Of a stretch of DNA of 64,000 nt, positions 34,971 through 56,050 are shown piece after piece. The first letter of the stretch is position 1, and the number at the start of each line of letters is the position of its first letter. Origin of the DNA: Globodera rostochiensis. Taxonomy: Eukaryota; Nematoda; Chromadorea; Rhabditida; Heteroderidae. The position numbers and the translations under genes were made by a program. The notes beneath the pieces were generated by a model. That model was not told the DNA's origin. It ran no database searches and saw only the letters and a list, made by a program, of their open reading frames with translations. The stretch spans positions 434,001-498,000 of the forward strand of contig JAEVLN010000012.1 in the NCBI GenBank assembly GCA_018350325.1, in the 5' to 3' direction.

Positions 34971-36568
34971 CTGCAATAAACGCTTATTCGCTTACAGAGA
35001 AATTTGTACGCTTTGAATAGGTAAACAAATCATCCCGCCACTTTCTAGCAGCTATTGGGCGAGGGCACTGACCGGTGGCGGCGCCGGGACGTTTTTACTT
35101 TATAAAATATAATATAAATAAATAAATCATTTAATAATAATTACTCATTTATTATATGCCAAAATGCGTCGCAAAATGATGGAAAAGGTTGAGGGGGGGG
35201 GGCGTACAAACATTTATGATGAAAATTGTGAACATTGAAAAATAATAACCTCAAAAAGTGTACGTGCACGACACGAGAGGGGGGGGGGGGGCGGCAGGGA
35301 ACAATTTGTGCCAATTTGCAAATTATTTCTGTTTTTGCAAATTATGGTGTCGTAACATTTCGGAAATTATTCCCAAATTCGATTTGTGTTGGCTGTGCTG
35401 AGATATGGCAACAACAAAAAATGGGTTTAAAGGGCCAAATGCCAACTTTGAGGGGTCAAAAGCATTGGCCAAGCGTCTGAACTTCCGCCGTTTAATATTT
35501 CTTGGCCGCCAAAAATTAAATTGAATTTTATGTCCCTCAAAATTGTACATAAAAAAGAGTGAGAGAGTGAGAGAGAGAGTGAGAGTGAGAGAGAGAGTGA
35601 GAGAGAGAAAGAGAGTGAGAGAGAGTGAGAGAGAAAGTGAGAGAGTGAGAGAGTGAGAGAGAGAGTGAGAGAGAGAGTGAGAGAGAAAGAAAGAGAGTGA
35701 GAGAGTGAGAGAGAAAGAAAGAGAGTGAGAGAGAAAGAAAGAGAGTGAGAGAGTGAGAGAGAAAGAAAGAGAAAGAGAGAGAGAGAGAGAGTGAGAGAGA
35801 GAGTGAGAGAGTGAGAGGATTAGCTGAATTTGTGAAATTGAAACAAAACAAATTTTTGCGGTGGTGCGGTGGACAAAAAGCGAAAATTCAAAATTCGGAC
35901 ATTAAAAAAAATGGTAAAGCTGTCGAAGGAAGGAAAAGAACGAAATAAAATAATACAAAAACAAAAGCAATTAATGAAATATTCTCTCTTCTCAAAGGGA
36001 CTGCCAAAAGTAAAATGAAATTTTTTTTTGGGTTTTTGTCAAAAAGAATTTTTTTAATTGCTTCGTCGGGTCAATTAATGTTCAACGTGAAAGTGAAGAG
36101 ACAAAATAAAATAATAAAACAAAAAAAGATTTATGCAAATTTGGGGATGAAACCCTTCGATTCAAAAGTTTGGTCGGAGTTTGGCCCCAATAGTGAAGGA
36201 TTATTAGCGAATAATCAAGTCGCGGGCATTGCATCGGCAGCGGATTTGAGCGAATATCGACAGACATTTGCAATGTTTGGGGGGGGGGATTAATTAGGGG
36301 GGGGGGGGGATTAATTAGGGGGGGGGGTAATTAGGGGGGGGGGGTAATTACGGGGGTAGAACAAAACCGTCCGAGGCGGGCGGCTCCGGTTGGAAGCTAA
36401 AAAAACGTTACGGGAAGGGCACGGCCAATTCAGGCTCACAAGTCCGACATTTACACAAAAATTTTGAACTTTTGTCCGTTTTTATGTCATCCTAACAGAT
36501 CATAAAGCGAGTGGCTTCGGCAAAATGCCGATCGATGGCGTCGGATGGCATTAGCTCCGTCTTTCTGA
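34971..36568. other. Intergenic stretch between the small frame and Go-alpha
   Basis: Holds the GA-rich tract at about 35555-35818, G tracts at 35278-35292 and 36280-36345 (GGGGGGGGATTAATTAG units), and AT-rich DNA. No gene seen. Confidence 0.55.
35555..35818. repeat. (GAGAGT/GAGAAA)n purine microsatellite
   Basis: A continuous GA-type tract of about 260 bp with interspersed GT and AAA; minus-strand frames through it are Ser/Leu strings. Confidence 0.95.
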
Positions 36569-40424
<3,856 letters not shown>

Positions 40425-41697
40425 TTTGCCGAAACAAAAAGTGAACGATTCTGACTTCAGTATGGGAGGCGTCGTTGTCGTTTTTGGTGCGAAAGCAGAA
40501 AAAATTCAAAAACTCTTCAGAAGAGGCCCCCCTCACTCATGCAGAAGGACCAGTTCAGGCTTTTAAGGCCACGCAATTGTTGCAAAATTGTTGTTGCCTC
40601 GGGCGCCTTCAAATATTCAATGCCCGGGGGGGAAGCAAGCGACAAGAAACGGTCTTCAGCCGGCGAAGGTTGTGGGCGTGCCCGACAGTCGCAGTCACAG
40701 GGAATTCGTGTCGAAACTCAAATCAATTAGAAGGACGAACAAAGTACTGTACTTTCTTTGTTTGTTGAATGCTCAAATTAAGAGCAATTTAAATGTTGCT
40801 TAGATTTTGTGAAAATCGAAGCTTAGCGTCGCAATATCTGCTGTTGTTTAGGCTGAAAATTGGACAATTATGAAAACAATCAGAGAATAATAGGCAACGT
40901 TTTTAATTAAATAGTAATCTAAAATCAGAAATTTCAGTGAATTTTCTCTTAAATCTTTGTGACTCGCTGAGAAATGCCGCCGTTTTTTCCATTATACAAA
41001 TATTGTAAATGTTTACGGCACGGCACGCACATATCACAGAAGGAAAAGGCGAAGAAATGTCAGAGAATATCGTGGCAAATCTATTTTGGACATCAGCAGA
41101 AGCTGTCAGAGTCTAATTACCTATTATTATGTATTAGGTACATAAGTAGGCTTACAAATAGATAAGCATAAATTCGTCATCACTTTTTATTGCTTAAATT
41201 ATTTCGGCTTTCACGGCATTTGCCACTTTTTGCGGGATGATGCAATTACTGAAAGTCGGGGGACAGAAACAATTAAATGAAATTGTTTTGGGGAAAAAGC
41301 CTCAAAATGAATAAATATTCGAATTGATTGGAAATGAATGAATTGATGGACGCTAAATCTTTGCTGCTTGCTGCACATTAATCATTCATTCATTGGCCGA
41401 TGACGGACGGAAGGAATTGACATTTTAATCAAAAAATAAATATTTTCCCCGGCGTTTTAAGACAAAACGGTTGTGTTTTACAAAGAAATGTAAATCATTT
41501 ATTTTTAAAGCTAAATATGCAAATTTCCGTTTTAAATTAGGCTTAGGTATTTCAAAACAGAGAATTTTTCGCTTTTTTATTTATTTATTAGAGTAGCGGA
41601 AGAGAAAAGGCCAACCATTTAATTATGAAAACTTTGACCAAAGTACCTATTATGATGGGGGCCCTCCCCTCCCCTCCTTATTTTGTAATGGCACGAT

Positions 41698-41875
41698 GGG
41701 ACATCACCGGGGGGGGGGCACCACCGGGGGGGGGGGACATTACCGGGAGGCAGGGGACATCACCGGGGGGGGGGGGGAGAGGACATCACCGGGGGGGGGG
41801 GGGAGAGGACATCACCGAGGGGGGGGGCAGCACCGGGAGGGGGGAGAGGACATCACCGGGGGGGGGGGGGGGGTG
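41698..41875. repeat. GACATCACCGGGGGGGG minisatellite
   Basis: Seven or eight units of GACATCACC(G)n(AGAG) with variable G-run length, on the plus strand. Confidence 0.9.
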
Positions 41876-44800
41876 GCGTTGGCATAGTGCCGCGAATAAT
41901 TAAAATTTCGGGTGCTGTAGCGATGGGGGGGGGGCAAAAGAGGAAAAACAGAAGAAAGAGAGAAGTTGAACCAACCAACACCGACTGATTAAGCCATTCA
42001 CCCAAAAACGTTGGGTTGGAGTTGAATGAATGGCACTTTTAGAATGGGAATGAGGGAGTTTAGAAGAGAAAAAAGTTGGATGAGGAAAAGTCGAAGCAAA
42101 TTAAGCACATCCGCCGTCGGCTGGGTGGGATGGAATGGCACTGTCAGAGACACATTTCCTCCGAATGGCACTGTCCCCCCCCCCCCCCCCGCCATATTTG
42201 GGGCCCTCTGGCGGGTGATGAAGAAAGGCACCGAAGATCCGTCCAACTTTTTAACTCAGAATGGCCAAGCACTGGAGGGGAAAAGAAGAAAGGACTGTGC
42301 CGTGCCGGAAACGACGGGCGGCGCAAAGAAACAGAGAAAACAATAATAAACGCGTCGATATTGTAAAGGGAGGGGGGCAGAGAAAATTATATAACGGAAA
42401 CAGAGAAACAGGTATGGAGAGAGTGCGAAACTCGGTGTGTCTTACCGCCACTCTCAACGCTTGCGCCGGGTAGAGAACAAGAAATGCCTTGAGGCGTTGC
42501 GACACCAAAAGCTAAACGCACGCAGAATATAAAGCGTATTTCGCCGGGGGGGCGGGAGGCGTTACCATCGAAATCTTTTCTTCTCTTTCCCTTTTTACGC
42601 TTTGCAGTTTTGTGGAAAAGAAAAAGCCATTAACATTTCGCGAACAGAGGAAAAGCAGCAAGTTTCGCGACGAGGGGATATTGGACAGACAAAAGCGACG
42701 GCGGCACGTGGGCGTGGGGGAAGTGCCTGGACAATGATAAGACAGACAAACAGACAGACAGACACTTTGTGCCGATGAAAGTGCACGTCATTGAAGTTTT
42801 GTGAAAGTTTAGACAATTTACTCAAGAATTAGAATTGTTCTCAAGGGTCCCATTTGCGAAAACGGTGTCATTTGTGAATTTGGAAAGTTAGACAAGTGAT
42901 AGGAGCTTTTATGGGGATCTTAGAAACCGGAGAGTTTCCCAAATTGTATGATCATAAGCTGGTGGTCATAACGGGCACATGGACACATTCATTCATCCGC
43001 GTTAATTGCGGCTTCATCATCCTTTCAGCAGTCTCTTTTTTTTGGAATTGACAGTCATTGGAAGATAATTTAAAAATCAAAAAATATAAAAAGGGGGCGG
43101 GGCGAGTGCGTGTTTATTAATTGCACTTCGAAAAGCTTGTAAATACGTATTTCAGATCCCGGGAATTTAACTAAGAAAATAATTTGAGTAATAAATTAAT
43201 TAGAAGTTGTCACAAATCAGTTGAGAGAGATTGGACAAAACTCAAACAGAGAAAGCGTAAATAATCATTTTTCAAATCGCGCTTTTCCGCTTTTAACTAA
43301 AAATAATTTTGGTCCCACTTAGCCTTAAACAACAAATTTTTATTTTATTTGCATGGATTTGCACTTTGTAATGGCTTGCGGCGTTTTTTTCTAAAAAAAC
43401 ATTTTCAATTTGGTATTTATACAAATTGGGTCCCAAACTTCAGAAGAATTGGAAATCGCCAAAAAAAAGAAGGCTCCAATTTTTTATCCTTTTAAAGATC
43501 ATCGCCCTGAGGCAACGTCCCGTTACATTATTTGAGGGGGTTGCACTTTGTCCCCCCCCCCGCCGAGTCTCGGAAGCCATAATCGATACATATCATTCAA
43601 AAGCTCTAAAGGAGTTGAGGGGGGAGGGGGGGGGGGGGGGGGGGCTTTTGCCATTTGAGTGCGTAATGCCACCAATTCAGGGGTATAATTGATAGGTTTT
43701 TTGAAATGGACGAGTGTTTTGTTTGTGAGTGCGTTCAGTCACTCCTTCGGCTTTTTGCCGCAGGCAATCGAGCCGAGCAGTCCAATTTCAATGTGCTGAG
43801 GTGTAGAGAATAAGAAAAATGTCCGGGGACCGGACCGTGGGGGGGGGGGGGGGGGAGGCGCACGCACCGGCACAGTGGAAAAGCCCCGGGGCAGAAAAGG
43901 CGGCACGCGCGCGCTATCCATCCAGCGGATGAAAATGGCCTGTGGGAAGAGCGTTTCTGCCGTCGCCGGAGGGAACAACGCAAAGTGGCGACATACCCTA
44001 CGGCGGAATAGGAAAGGCTAGGCCAAAGCTTCGTGGAAATTGCAATGGCCACATTGGCCGGAGGGTAGCGGAAAGCAGAGAGAGAGGAGAGAAAGAGACA
44101 GTCTGAAGAGAGTTCAAGCAACAAGAACAGCAGAGAAGGAGGGCGATTCGTCGCTCTGAGCTCCCGTCGAGATTATTATGCTAAGCCGGCGGAGGTTATC
44201 CTCCGGCGATGCTGTCTCTGACTCTCTTCCCTTTCCCGCATCTCTAGCAGCTGTGCAAACCGTCAGACATTCTCTTTGCTTTACATTGTCTCTCACGCGC
44301 GCTTCCGGTTGTCACGCACGCACGCGGGGGGGGGGGGGGGGCAGTGAGAGGAAAAGCATTGGGAGAAGCATTTCTGGCCAATTTATGGGAAAGCTTTTTT
44401 TATTCATAGACAGCCAAACATTTGGTGCTATTTCTTCCGTCTTTCTTTCTCTGTTTTTGCATTGGCCCAATGTTTTTTTTGGCCTTTCGGTCCTTCAAAA
44501 AGCGGAGCAAAAAAATCATTTAAGGAAGGGGAAGGAAATAATTAATATGCCATTCATTTATTTTTATTTCATTAACAAAAATTCAATTCAAATCTTACGG
44601 GCATTTTGCAAATCGGCTAATTCCGGCATTAGCCGCTTAATTTAGGAATTGGACAAATACAAAAACAAATAATAAATACATCAAATTGCCGTGTTAAAAA
44701 TGGCCAAATGTTTTCGTCGCGCAAAACAAAAACAACAAAAAGTAATTAATGCAAAATTAAAAAAGATGACCGACCAAAACAAAATCGTTTAACGGAATGA

Positions 44801-45594
44801 TTCCCGAAAGCGGCGGATTATTAAATAACAAAACAAATCTTTTGGGGGGGGGGGGGGAAATTAAAGAAAAAGCGAATGAATAAATAAATAAAAATGAATG
44901 TTCTTCACTATTCCAACGAATGTTTGCGTTTGTCGCTGCTCTTTTGTCATTAAAAGTTTCATTAAAAAACATTTTTCAAGTGAAAACAAAAGGGAAAAGG
45001 TCGTCAAATGAATGTTTTTGATTCCATCAAATTGTCCTCTTCCTTTATTTAATTAACTTTTTTATTTATTCCGTAATTTTATAAAAATAATTTAGAAGAA
45101 ATTTAATCTTTTTGTGGCTTAATCGATTGTTTTTGTGCTTCAACGAAATAACTTTGGGCCAAAAAATGTAAAAAATCGACCCGTTTCGGTCGCTGTTGGA
45201 CATATAAATTGAATTCCCGCGATTGGATGGCAAATTTGAGAAAATAATTGACTCCGATTCCCACTTTTCTGCCCTCGGGGGGCTCAGTCGCCCGAGGGGA
45301 GACGAATAGAGAAATGAGACATTTTGTTGCTGCTGCTCCGGACGTTGCCTAATTTGTGCTTATTTTGGTGAATGTAAATAAAATTTATATTTAAATAAGC
45401 ACCGAATTCCCGAAAATAAAAAATGTTTAGCAACTTTAGGCCCAAAAGACTGAAAACGAACGAACGAATGCGTGCGTCTCCAACAGAGGCGAAATAATTT
45501 TTTGTTTTGTTTTGTCGGAATTTAATGCTCGACGGGAGGGGGTAGTCTTTGAGGGGGTGAAAATGCACTAAAAAGGGGGCTTTTGAAACATTGG

Positions 45595-46490
45595 GAAAGG
45601 AATGGACGGGGGCGACTGGGGAGGAGGGAGGGGAGGGGGAGGGGGGGGGGGAGGGGGGGGGGGTATGAAAATTGGGGGGAGGGGGAGGGGGGGGGAGGGG
45701 GAGGAGAGGGGGGGGTAGCCTTTGAGGGGGTGAAAATTGGGGGGGGGGTATGAAAATTGGGGAGGGGGGTAGCCTTTGAGGGGTTGAAAATTGGGAGGGG
45801 GGGAGGGGGAGGGGGGGGGGGGAGGGGGAGGGGGGGGGGTATGAAAATTGGGGGGAGGGGGAGGGGGGGGGGAGGGGGAGGAGAGGGGGGGGTAGCCTTT
45901 GAGGGGGTGAAAATTGGGGGGGGGGTATGAAAATTGGGGAGGGGGGTAGCCTTTGAGGGGTTGAAAATTGGGAGGGGGGGAGGGGGAGGGGGGGGGGGGG
46001 GGGAGGGGGAGGGGGGGGGGTATGAAAATTGGGGAGGGGGGTAGCCTTTGAGGGGTTGAAAATTGGGAGGGGGGGAGGGGGAGGGGGGGGGGGAAGAAGA
46101 GGGGGGGGGGGGGGAGGAGGAGGGGGGGGGGGAGGGGAGGGGGGGGGAGGGGGGGGGGTATGAAAATTGGGGGAGGGGAGGGGGGGGGGGGGAGGGGGAG
46201 GGGGGGGGGTATGAAAATTGGGGAGGGGGGTAGCCTTTGAGGGGTTGAAAATTGGGAGGGGGGGAGGGGGAGGGGGGGGGGGGGGGAGGGGGAGGGGGGG
46301 GGGGTATGAAAATTGGGGAGGGGGGTAGCCTTTGAGGGGTTGAAAATTGGGAGGGGGGGAGGGGGAGGGGGGGGGGGGGGAAGAAGAGGGGGGGGGAGGA
46401 GGAGGGGGGGGGGGGGCGGGAGGGGGGGGGGAGGGGGGGGGGGGTATGAAAATTGGGGGAGGGGGAGGGGGGGGGGGGGTTAGCCTGGGG
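45595..46490. repeat. 0.9-kb composite G-rich array with TAGCCTTTGAGGGGTTGAAAA units
   Basis: Higher-order units of about 100-200 bp alternate G/A-rich runs with two recurring spacers, TATGAAAATTGGGG and GGTAGCCTTTGAGGGG(T/G)TGAAAATTGGG. Blocks such as 45660-45800 and 45840-45980 are near-identical, pointing to recent segmental duplication. Confidence 0.92.
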
Positions 46491-47301
46491 GGGCATTAAT
46501 GGCCTTATCAATCGCTATCACCACGGGCGAACAGAGCGAACAAATTCCCGCCAACTTCGGTAAATATTGTTTTGACCAAAAATCTCGACAAAGCCCGAAA
46601 ATCTTGCTAATTCAAAATTTGGTCTCAAGACTTTCGTAGAATGAAAGACAACGAAAATGTCCCCAGGATGAGGCGAGAGGAAAGTGAAGAACTTTCATTG
46701 GGCAAAACGGCCCAATGGGTACAGCTCATAGATAAGAGAAAGCACAGGTACCCTGCTGCTGGAGAGGGAAAGTAAGTAGAGAGAGAGAGAGAGGGGAAGA
46801 GAGGGAGAGAGAGAGACGGAGAGAGTGTGAAAGGGGAGAGAGACACAGAGAGGAAGGAGAGAGCATTCAATTATAAGCAGAGAGAATGAAAGTGAGACGG
46901 CGAGTGTAAAGCGGGGGATAAAGCGAAGAGAATGCGTCATTAGCAGACGGAAATGCGAAGGAAATAAAAAAAGGTTCGGCGGCACACAAACGCCGGGCGA
47001 CAGACAAAAATTTGCACGGCGTGGCAAACGAAAAAAACAGCAAAAAATGTGAAAATAGAGCAAATAATTAATTTAATTCCTTACATTCTTTAATTGAGAG
47101 AGTGGCTACAAATAACCGACGTCGGGGTTGCGACCCTAATTAGCCCTAATTAGCTAGCTTCCTTCGATTTAAATTTTAAAGATTTTAGGGAAGCATTTTC
47201 TGTGAGAAAATAAACTTAAGCATTGAACAGCTGTGGAAAATCACCGCGGAATGAATGACAAATATTAAATAAATAAATTTGGTAAATGTACGGATTATCG
47301 A

Positions 47302-47384
47302 GGACGGGGGGACGGGGGGACGGGGGGACGGGGGGACGGGGGGACGGGGGGACGGGGGGACGGGGGGACGGGGGGACGGGGGGG
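47302..47384. repeat. (GACGGGGG)n octamer array
   Basis: About ten perfect tandem copies of GACGGGGG. Confidence 0.93.
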
Positions 47385-48167
47385 GGAGACTTCAGCAGAT
47401 GGAATTGGAATTGGCCAAAGGGTTCGGATGGTGCGGTGAATAAATTATAAATATATATGCATCATCATTTATTGTTTAATTCCCAACATTTTTATTTTTA
47501 ATATTAATTTTATGTGCCTCGGGGTAAATCCATTTTTAAATCGACTTTTGTTTTCGGAAATGTATAAAATGGAACATTATGCATTGAATTGGAACATTTC
47601 ACGATGTAAATAAATATACGTACGACTCAGTCTTTGGCTAAGCACGGCCAAATTATTTATAATTTTATTTATCTAAAAGGAGGAAAAGCGCGGCTTATTG
47701 ATCCGTCCAATTTGGTGGGTGGCCTCCTAATTAGTCATTTGAAAGCAATGATTTAGCAGCCAACCGATTTTCTTCGTCCGCCATTAATTAGCGGCAATAA
47801 AGCGGACGGAAGGGGCGGGGGGCGGCGGGGGGTAATATAAAAAGGGCTAAAAGAACAAAAAAAAGAAGAGAATAAACCCCCGGGGCCAAATCGTAAAATG
47901 TGGGTGCTTAAATAACCCTAACATAGATGGCCAAGGGGGGGGGGGGGTCAGACCCCCCCCCCCCCCCAACGCCGCACTCGGGCACTCCCCACTGTAACAA
48001 CCTCGCACCAAAACTCCAAAATTTTGAAAAAGAAAATTTTTTCTCAGCGTAAGAAAAAAAAAGAGAGAAAAAACATCGCAAGTGAAATTTTTGGACCAAT
48101 TTTCTTAACAAATTGAGTCAAAAACCCCAAAAAAATTTCCCGGCGGTGCCTATCGGCACCGCCGGAC

Positions 48168-48274
48168 CAGTGTTTTCCCGGTTCCGGTTCCGGTGCCGGT
48201 TCCAACGGTTCCGGGAACCGGTTTGGAACCGGAACCGTGGAACCGTTAGAAAAAATGGAACCGGGAAAACACTG
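48168..48274. mobile_element. hAT-type MITE, 107 bp, CAGTGTTTTCCCGGTTCC termini
   Basis: The left terminus CAGTGTTTTCCCGGTTCC and the right terminus GGAACCGGGAAAACACTG are exact inverted repeats. An 8-bp duplication CGCCGGAC flanks both sides (48160-48167 and 48275-48282). The core is made of GGAACC/GGTTCC words and is highly self-complementary. A related uninserted sequence lies nearby at about 48331-48430. There is no coding capacity. Confidence 0.93.
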
Positions 48275-48822
48275 CGCCGGACCTCTCCCTTCTTAAAAAG
48301 CATCAAAAAATAAGCGAATTTTTAATATTTTGGTCGCAAATCTGTTAACAAAGTGAACAAAAAATTCCAAAATTTTCTCGGCGGCGCCTATCGGCACCGC
48401 CGACCCACCCGCCCCTCGCCTAAAAAGTAGTTATACCTTTTCAGGTCTGACCAATCGCTTAACCGGCTTCGGCTAGGAACGGAGCCAAAATCCCCCGGGG
48501 CGCAGCACCGCTTCGGATAAGAGACCCATAGGATTTATTCAATTTGAAAATATTTAAAAAACAATAAAAAAATCGTTGTTCAGTCGTCATCACACTAATT
48601 TGTAAGAACAATAAAACAAAGATGGTCTTGGAAGATTTTAATTTTAACATAATGAACACGTTTTAATGAATTGAAGGACCTTTGGGTGAGAAAATGAACA
48701 AAATCACTTTGGTTGGCCCTTTTCGATCACCAAAGTGTCAGTGAGGTCAGATCAGAATTATTGCAGTTGGTCATGCAAATACTGCTCGAATGGGTCGAAT
48801 GGGGGGGGGGGGGATTTCAGTC

Positions 48823-54476
<5,654 letters not shown>

Positions 54477-56050
54477 TTTTCTGCGAAATTTGTTGTTCTT
54501 GCTGCTTCTTTACTTTTTTCCTGACTGACTTATGGGACTAATGGAGGGAGGGGAGGGGGGGGAGGGAGGGGATGAATGGACGGGAAATTCACGCCTCCTC
54601 AACATTTCACAAATTTGGCGGGGTGGAAGAATCGATCATTTGAGGGGGGAGAGGGGGGAATAAAGGGCATTTAATGTGTGGGGGAGGGGGGAAGAAGGGC
54701 ATTTAATGTTTCTGGGGGGGGGGGGGGAGTGATTGGGACGAGATGAAAAGTTAAAACATCATTTTTAACGCCATCTGTAGTCTGCAGAAAAATGGATTTC
54801 ATTTCCTATAAATCGGGAAAAAGCGTTGGTGGGAGGAATTTGGGTGAATGAATATATTCAACACATTTCCCCCCCCCACCAAATGTATTTCGGCATCCAT
54901 AAAAAGCTAATGTTTTGTCCTGTTAATGACGTCATTAGCGACGGAACAATCGATCGATATGTTTGAGAAGGGCGGGGGGGGGGGGGGGGGGGGTAAAGGC
55001 CATCCATTCGTTTATCAGACGCTATTTCCCCTCGTTTAGTGCCATTTTCGACTATTTGATTAGCAAGGCGTTAAGCGCCCGCGCCGAACGAATCTTCACA
55101 AAGGTTGGGCAGGGAAAAGGCATTTTTGTATTGCCTTGGGCTACGAAATTAAACTGCCACCAAAAACCATTACGGCCAAATGAATTCTTGACAAAGGCCA
55201 CAACGCTTATCAGGGATGAGAATATATGTAAAGAATATTCTCCCCCCCCCCACAATCTTTCATCCCATCCCCTCCGGCAATGGTGCGATGCCGAGAACAA
55301 ATACTCTCTCTAAAAAAGCTTCATTTTCATTCATTTTGGCTTATCCTCCGTTTGTTTCCAATGGCGACATCCCCGGGGGCAATCTAACATATATTGTACA
55401 AATTTTGTCGTCCATTGGGATTATAACGGCACGGATAACATTGGACGGACTGCATGGAATTAGCTCAATGCTTTGATGCCCGAGCGGACGCAGCACAAAA
55501 CGATTTAATCGTTAATTCATTGATTAAGCGTATAATTAGCAATGAAATGCCAACTAATTAATCATCCATTAATATGACATGAAAAATGCTTCTTTGGTTG
55601 GTTTTAGTGCGTTTATGGAAACGGCGAAAATGGCTTTATTTAGTTAAAATTGCTTTAATAATAGAGCAAATACAGTGAAAATGCTTAAAATCGACCAAAA
55701 GTACGAAATGAAAGCCGAAAATCGGCGAAAGAATAAAGCGACCGCTCGAAAATTCAGTTAAGCCCCGGGCTTTTTAATTTTAACAAATTTTTTTTTTTAA
55801 TTTGTTTAAAAAGAATTTATTTGGCATTAAATTGGGGGTTAACGGTCCGGAGCCTAACTGAACGTAAAAGAGAGGTTTATTCGGCAACGGATTCTCTGAA
55901 GTAAATTTTGTTGGAATTAATTACCTAATTAATTATTTCCAACCATTTTTTCTTCCATTCATTCAATCCGTTGCGAAAAACGTTGGCCTTTAAAAAAATA
56001 TTCACTGGTGTGAAAATTGTGTTGGGATTTATGGGAAAATTTGCGAAAAT
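54477..56050. other. Intergenic stretch between KCNQ and the TPM gene
   Basis: GA/G-rich patches at 54540-54730, a long G tract at about 54973-54993, then AT-rich DNA with ATTAGCTAATTA-like words. No gene recognised; the plus-strand frame at 54963-55313 starts in the G tract and lacks support. Confidence 0.55.

Larger units (their letters stand above)
40425..48822. repeat. 8.4-kb gene-poor stretch between goa-1 and the KCNQ gene
   Basis: This holds the promoter-side flank of goa-1 and the 3' flank of KCNQ. It contains G-rich arrays at 41698-41875, 45595-46490 and 47302-47384, GA tracts near 46757-46865, single G runs (43622-43644, 43840-43855, 44327-44341, 44845-44857) and a MITE at 48168-48274. 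Open frames here have no domain, splice continuity or coding bias that I trust. Confidence 0.6.

Noticed and set aside
44178..44645. 155-codon plus-strand frame starting MLSRRRLSSGDAV
   Set aside because: It runs through a G tract and then AT-rich DNA with no motif or splice partner; composition changes sharply midway.
45522..46511. 329-codon proline-rich minus-strand frame
   Set aside because: Composition-driven frame across the G-rich composite array, with no supporting signals.
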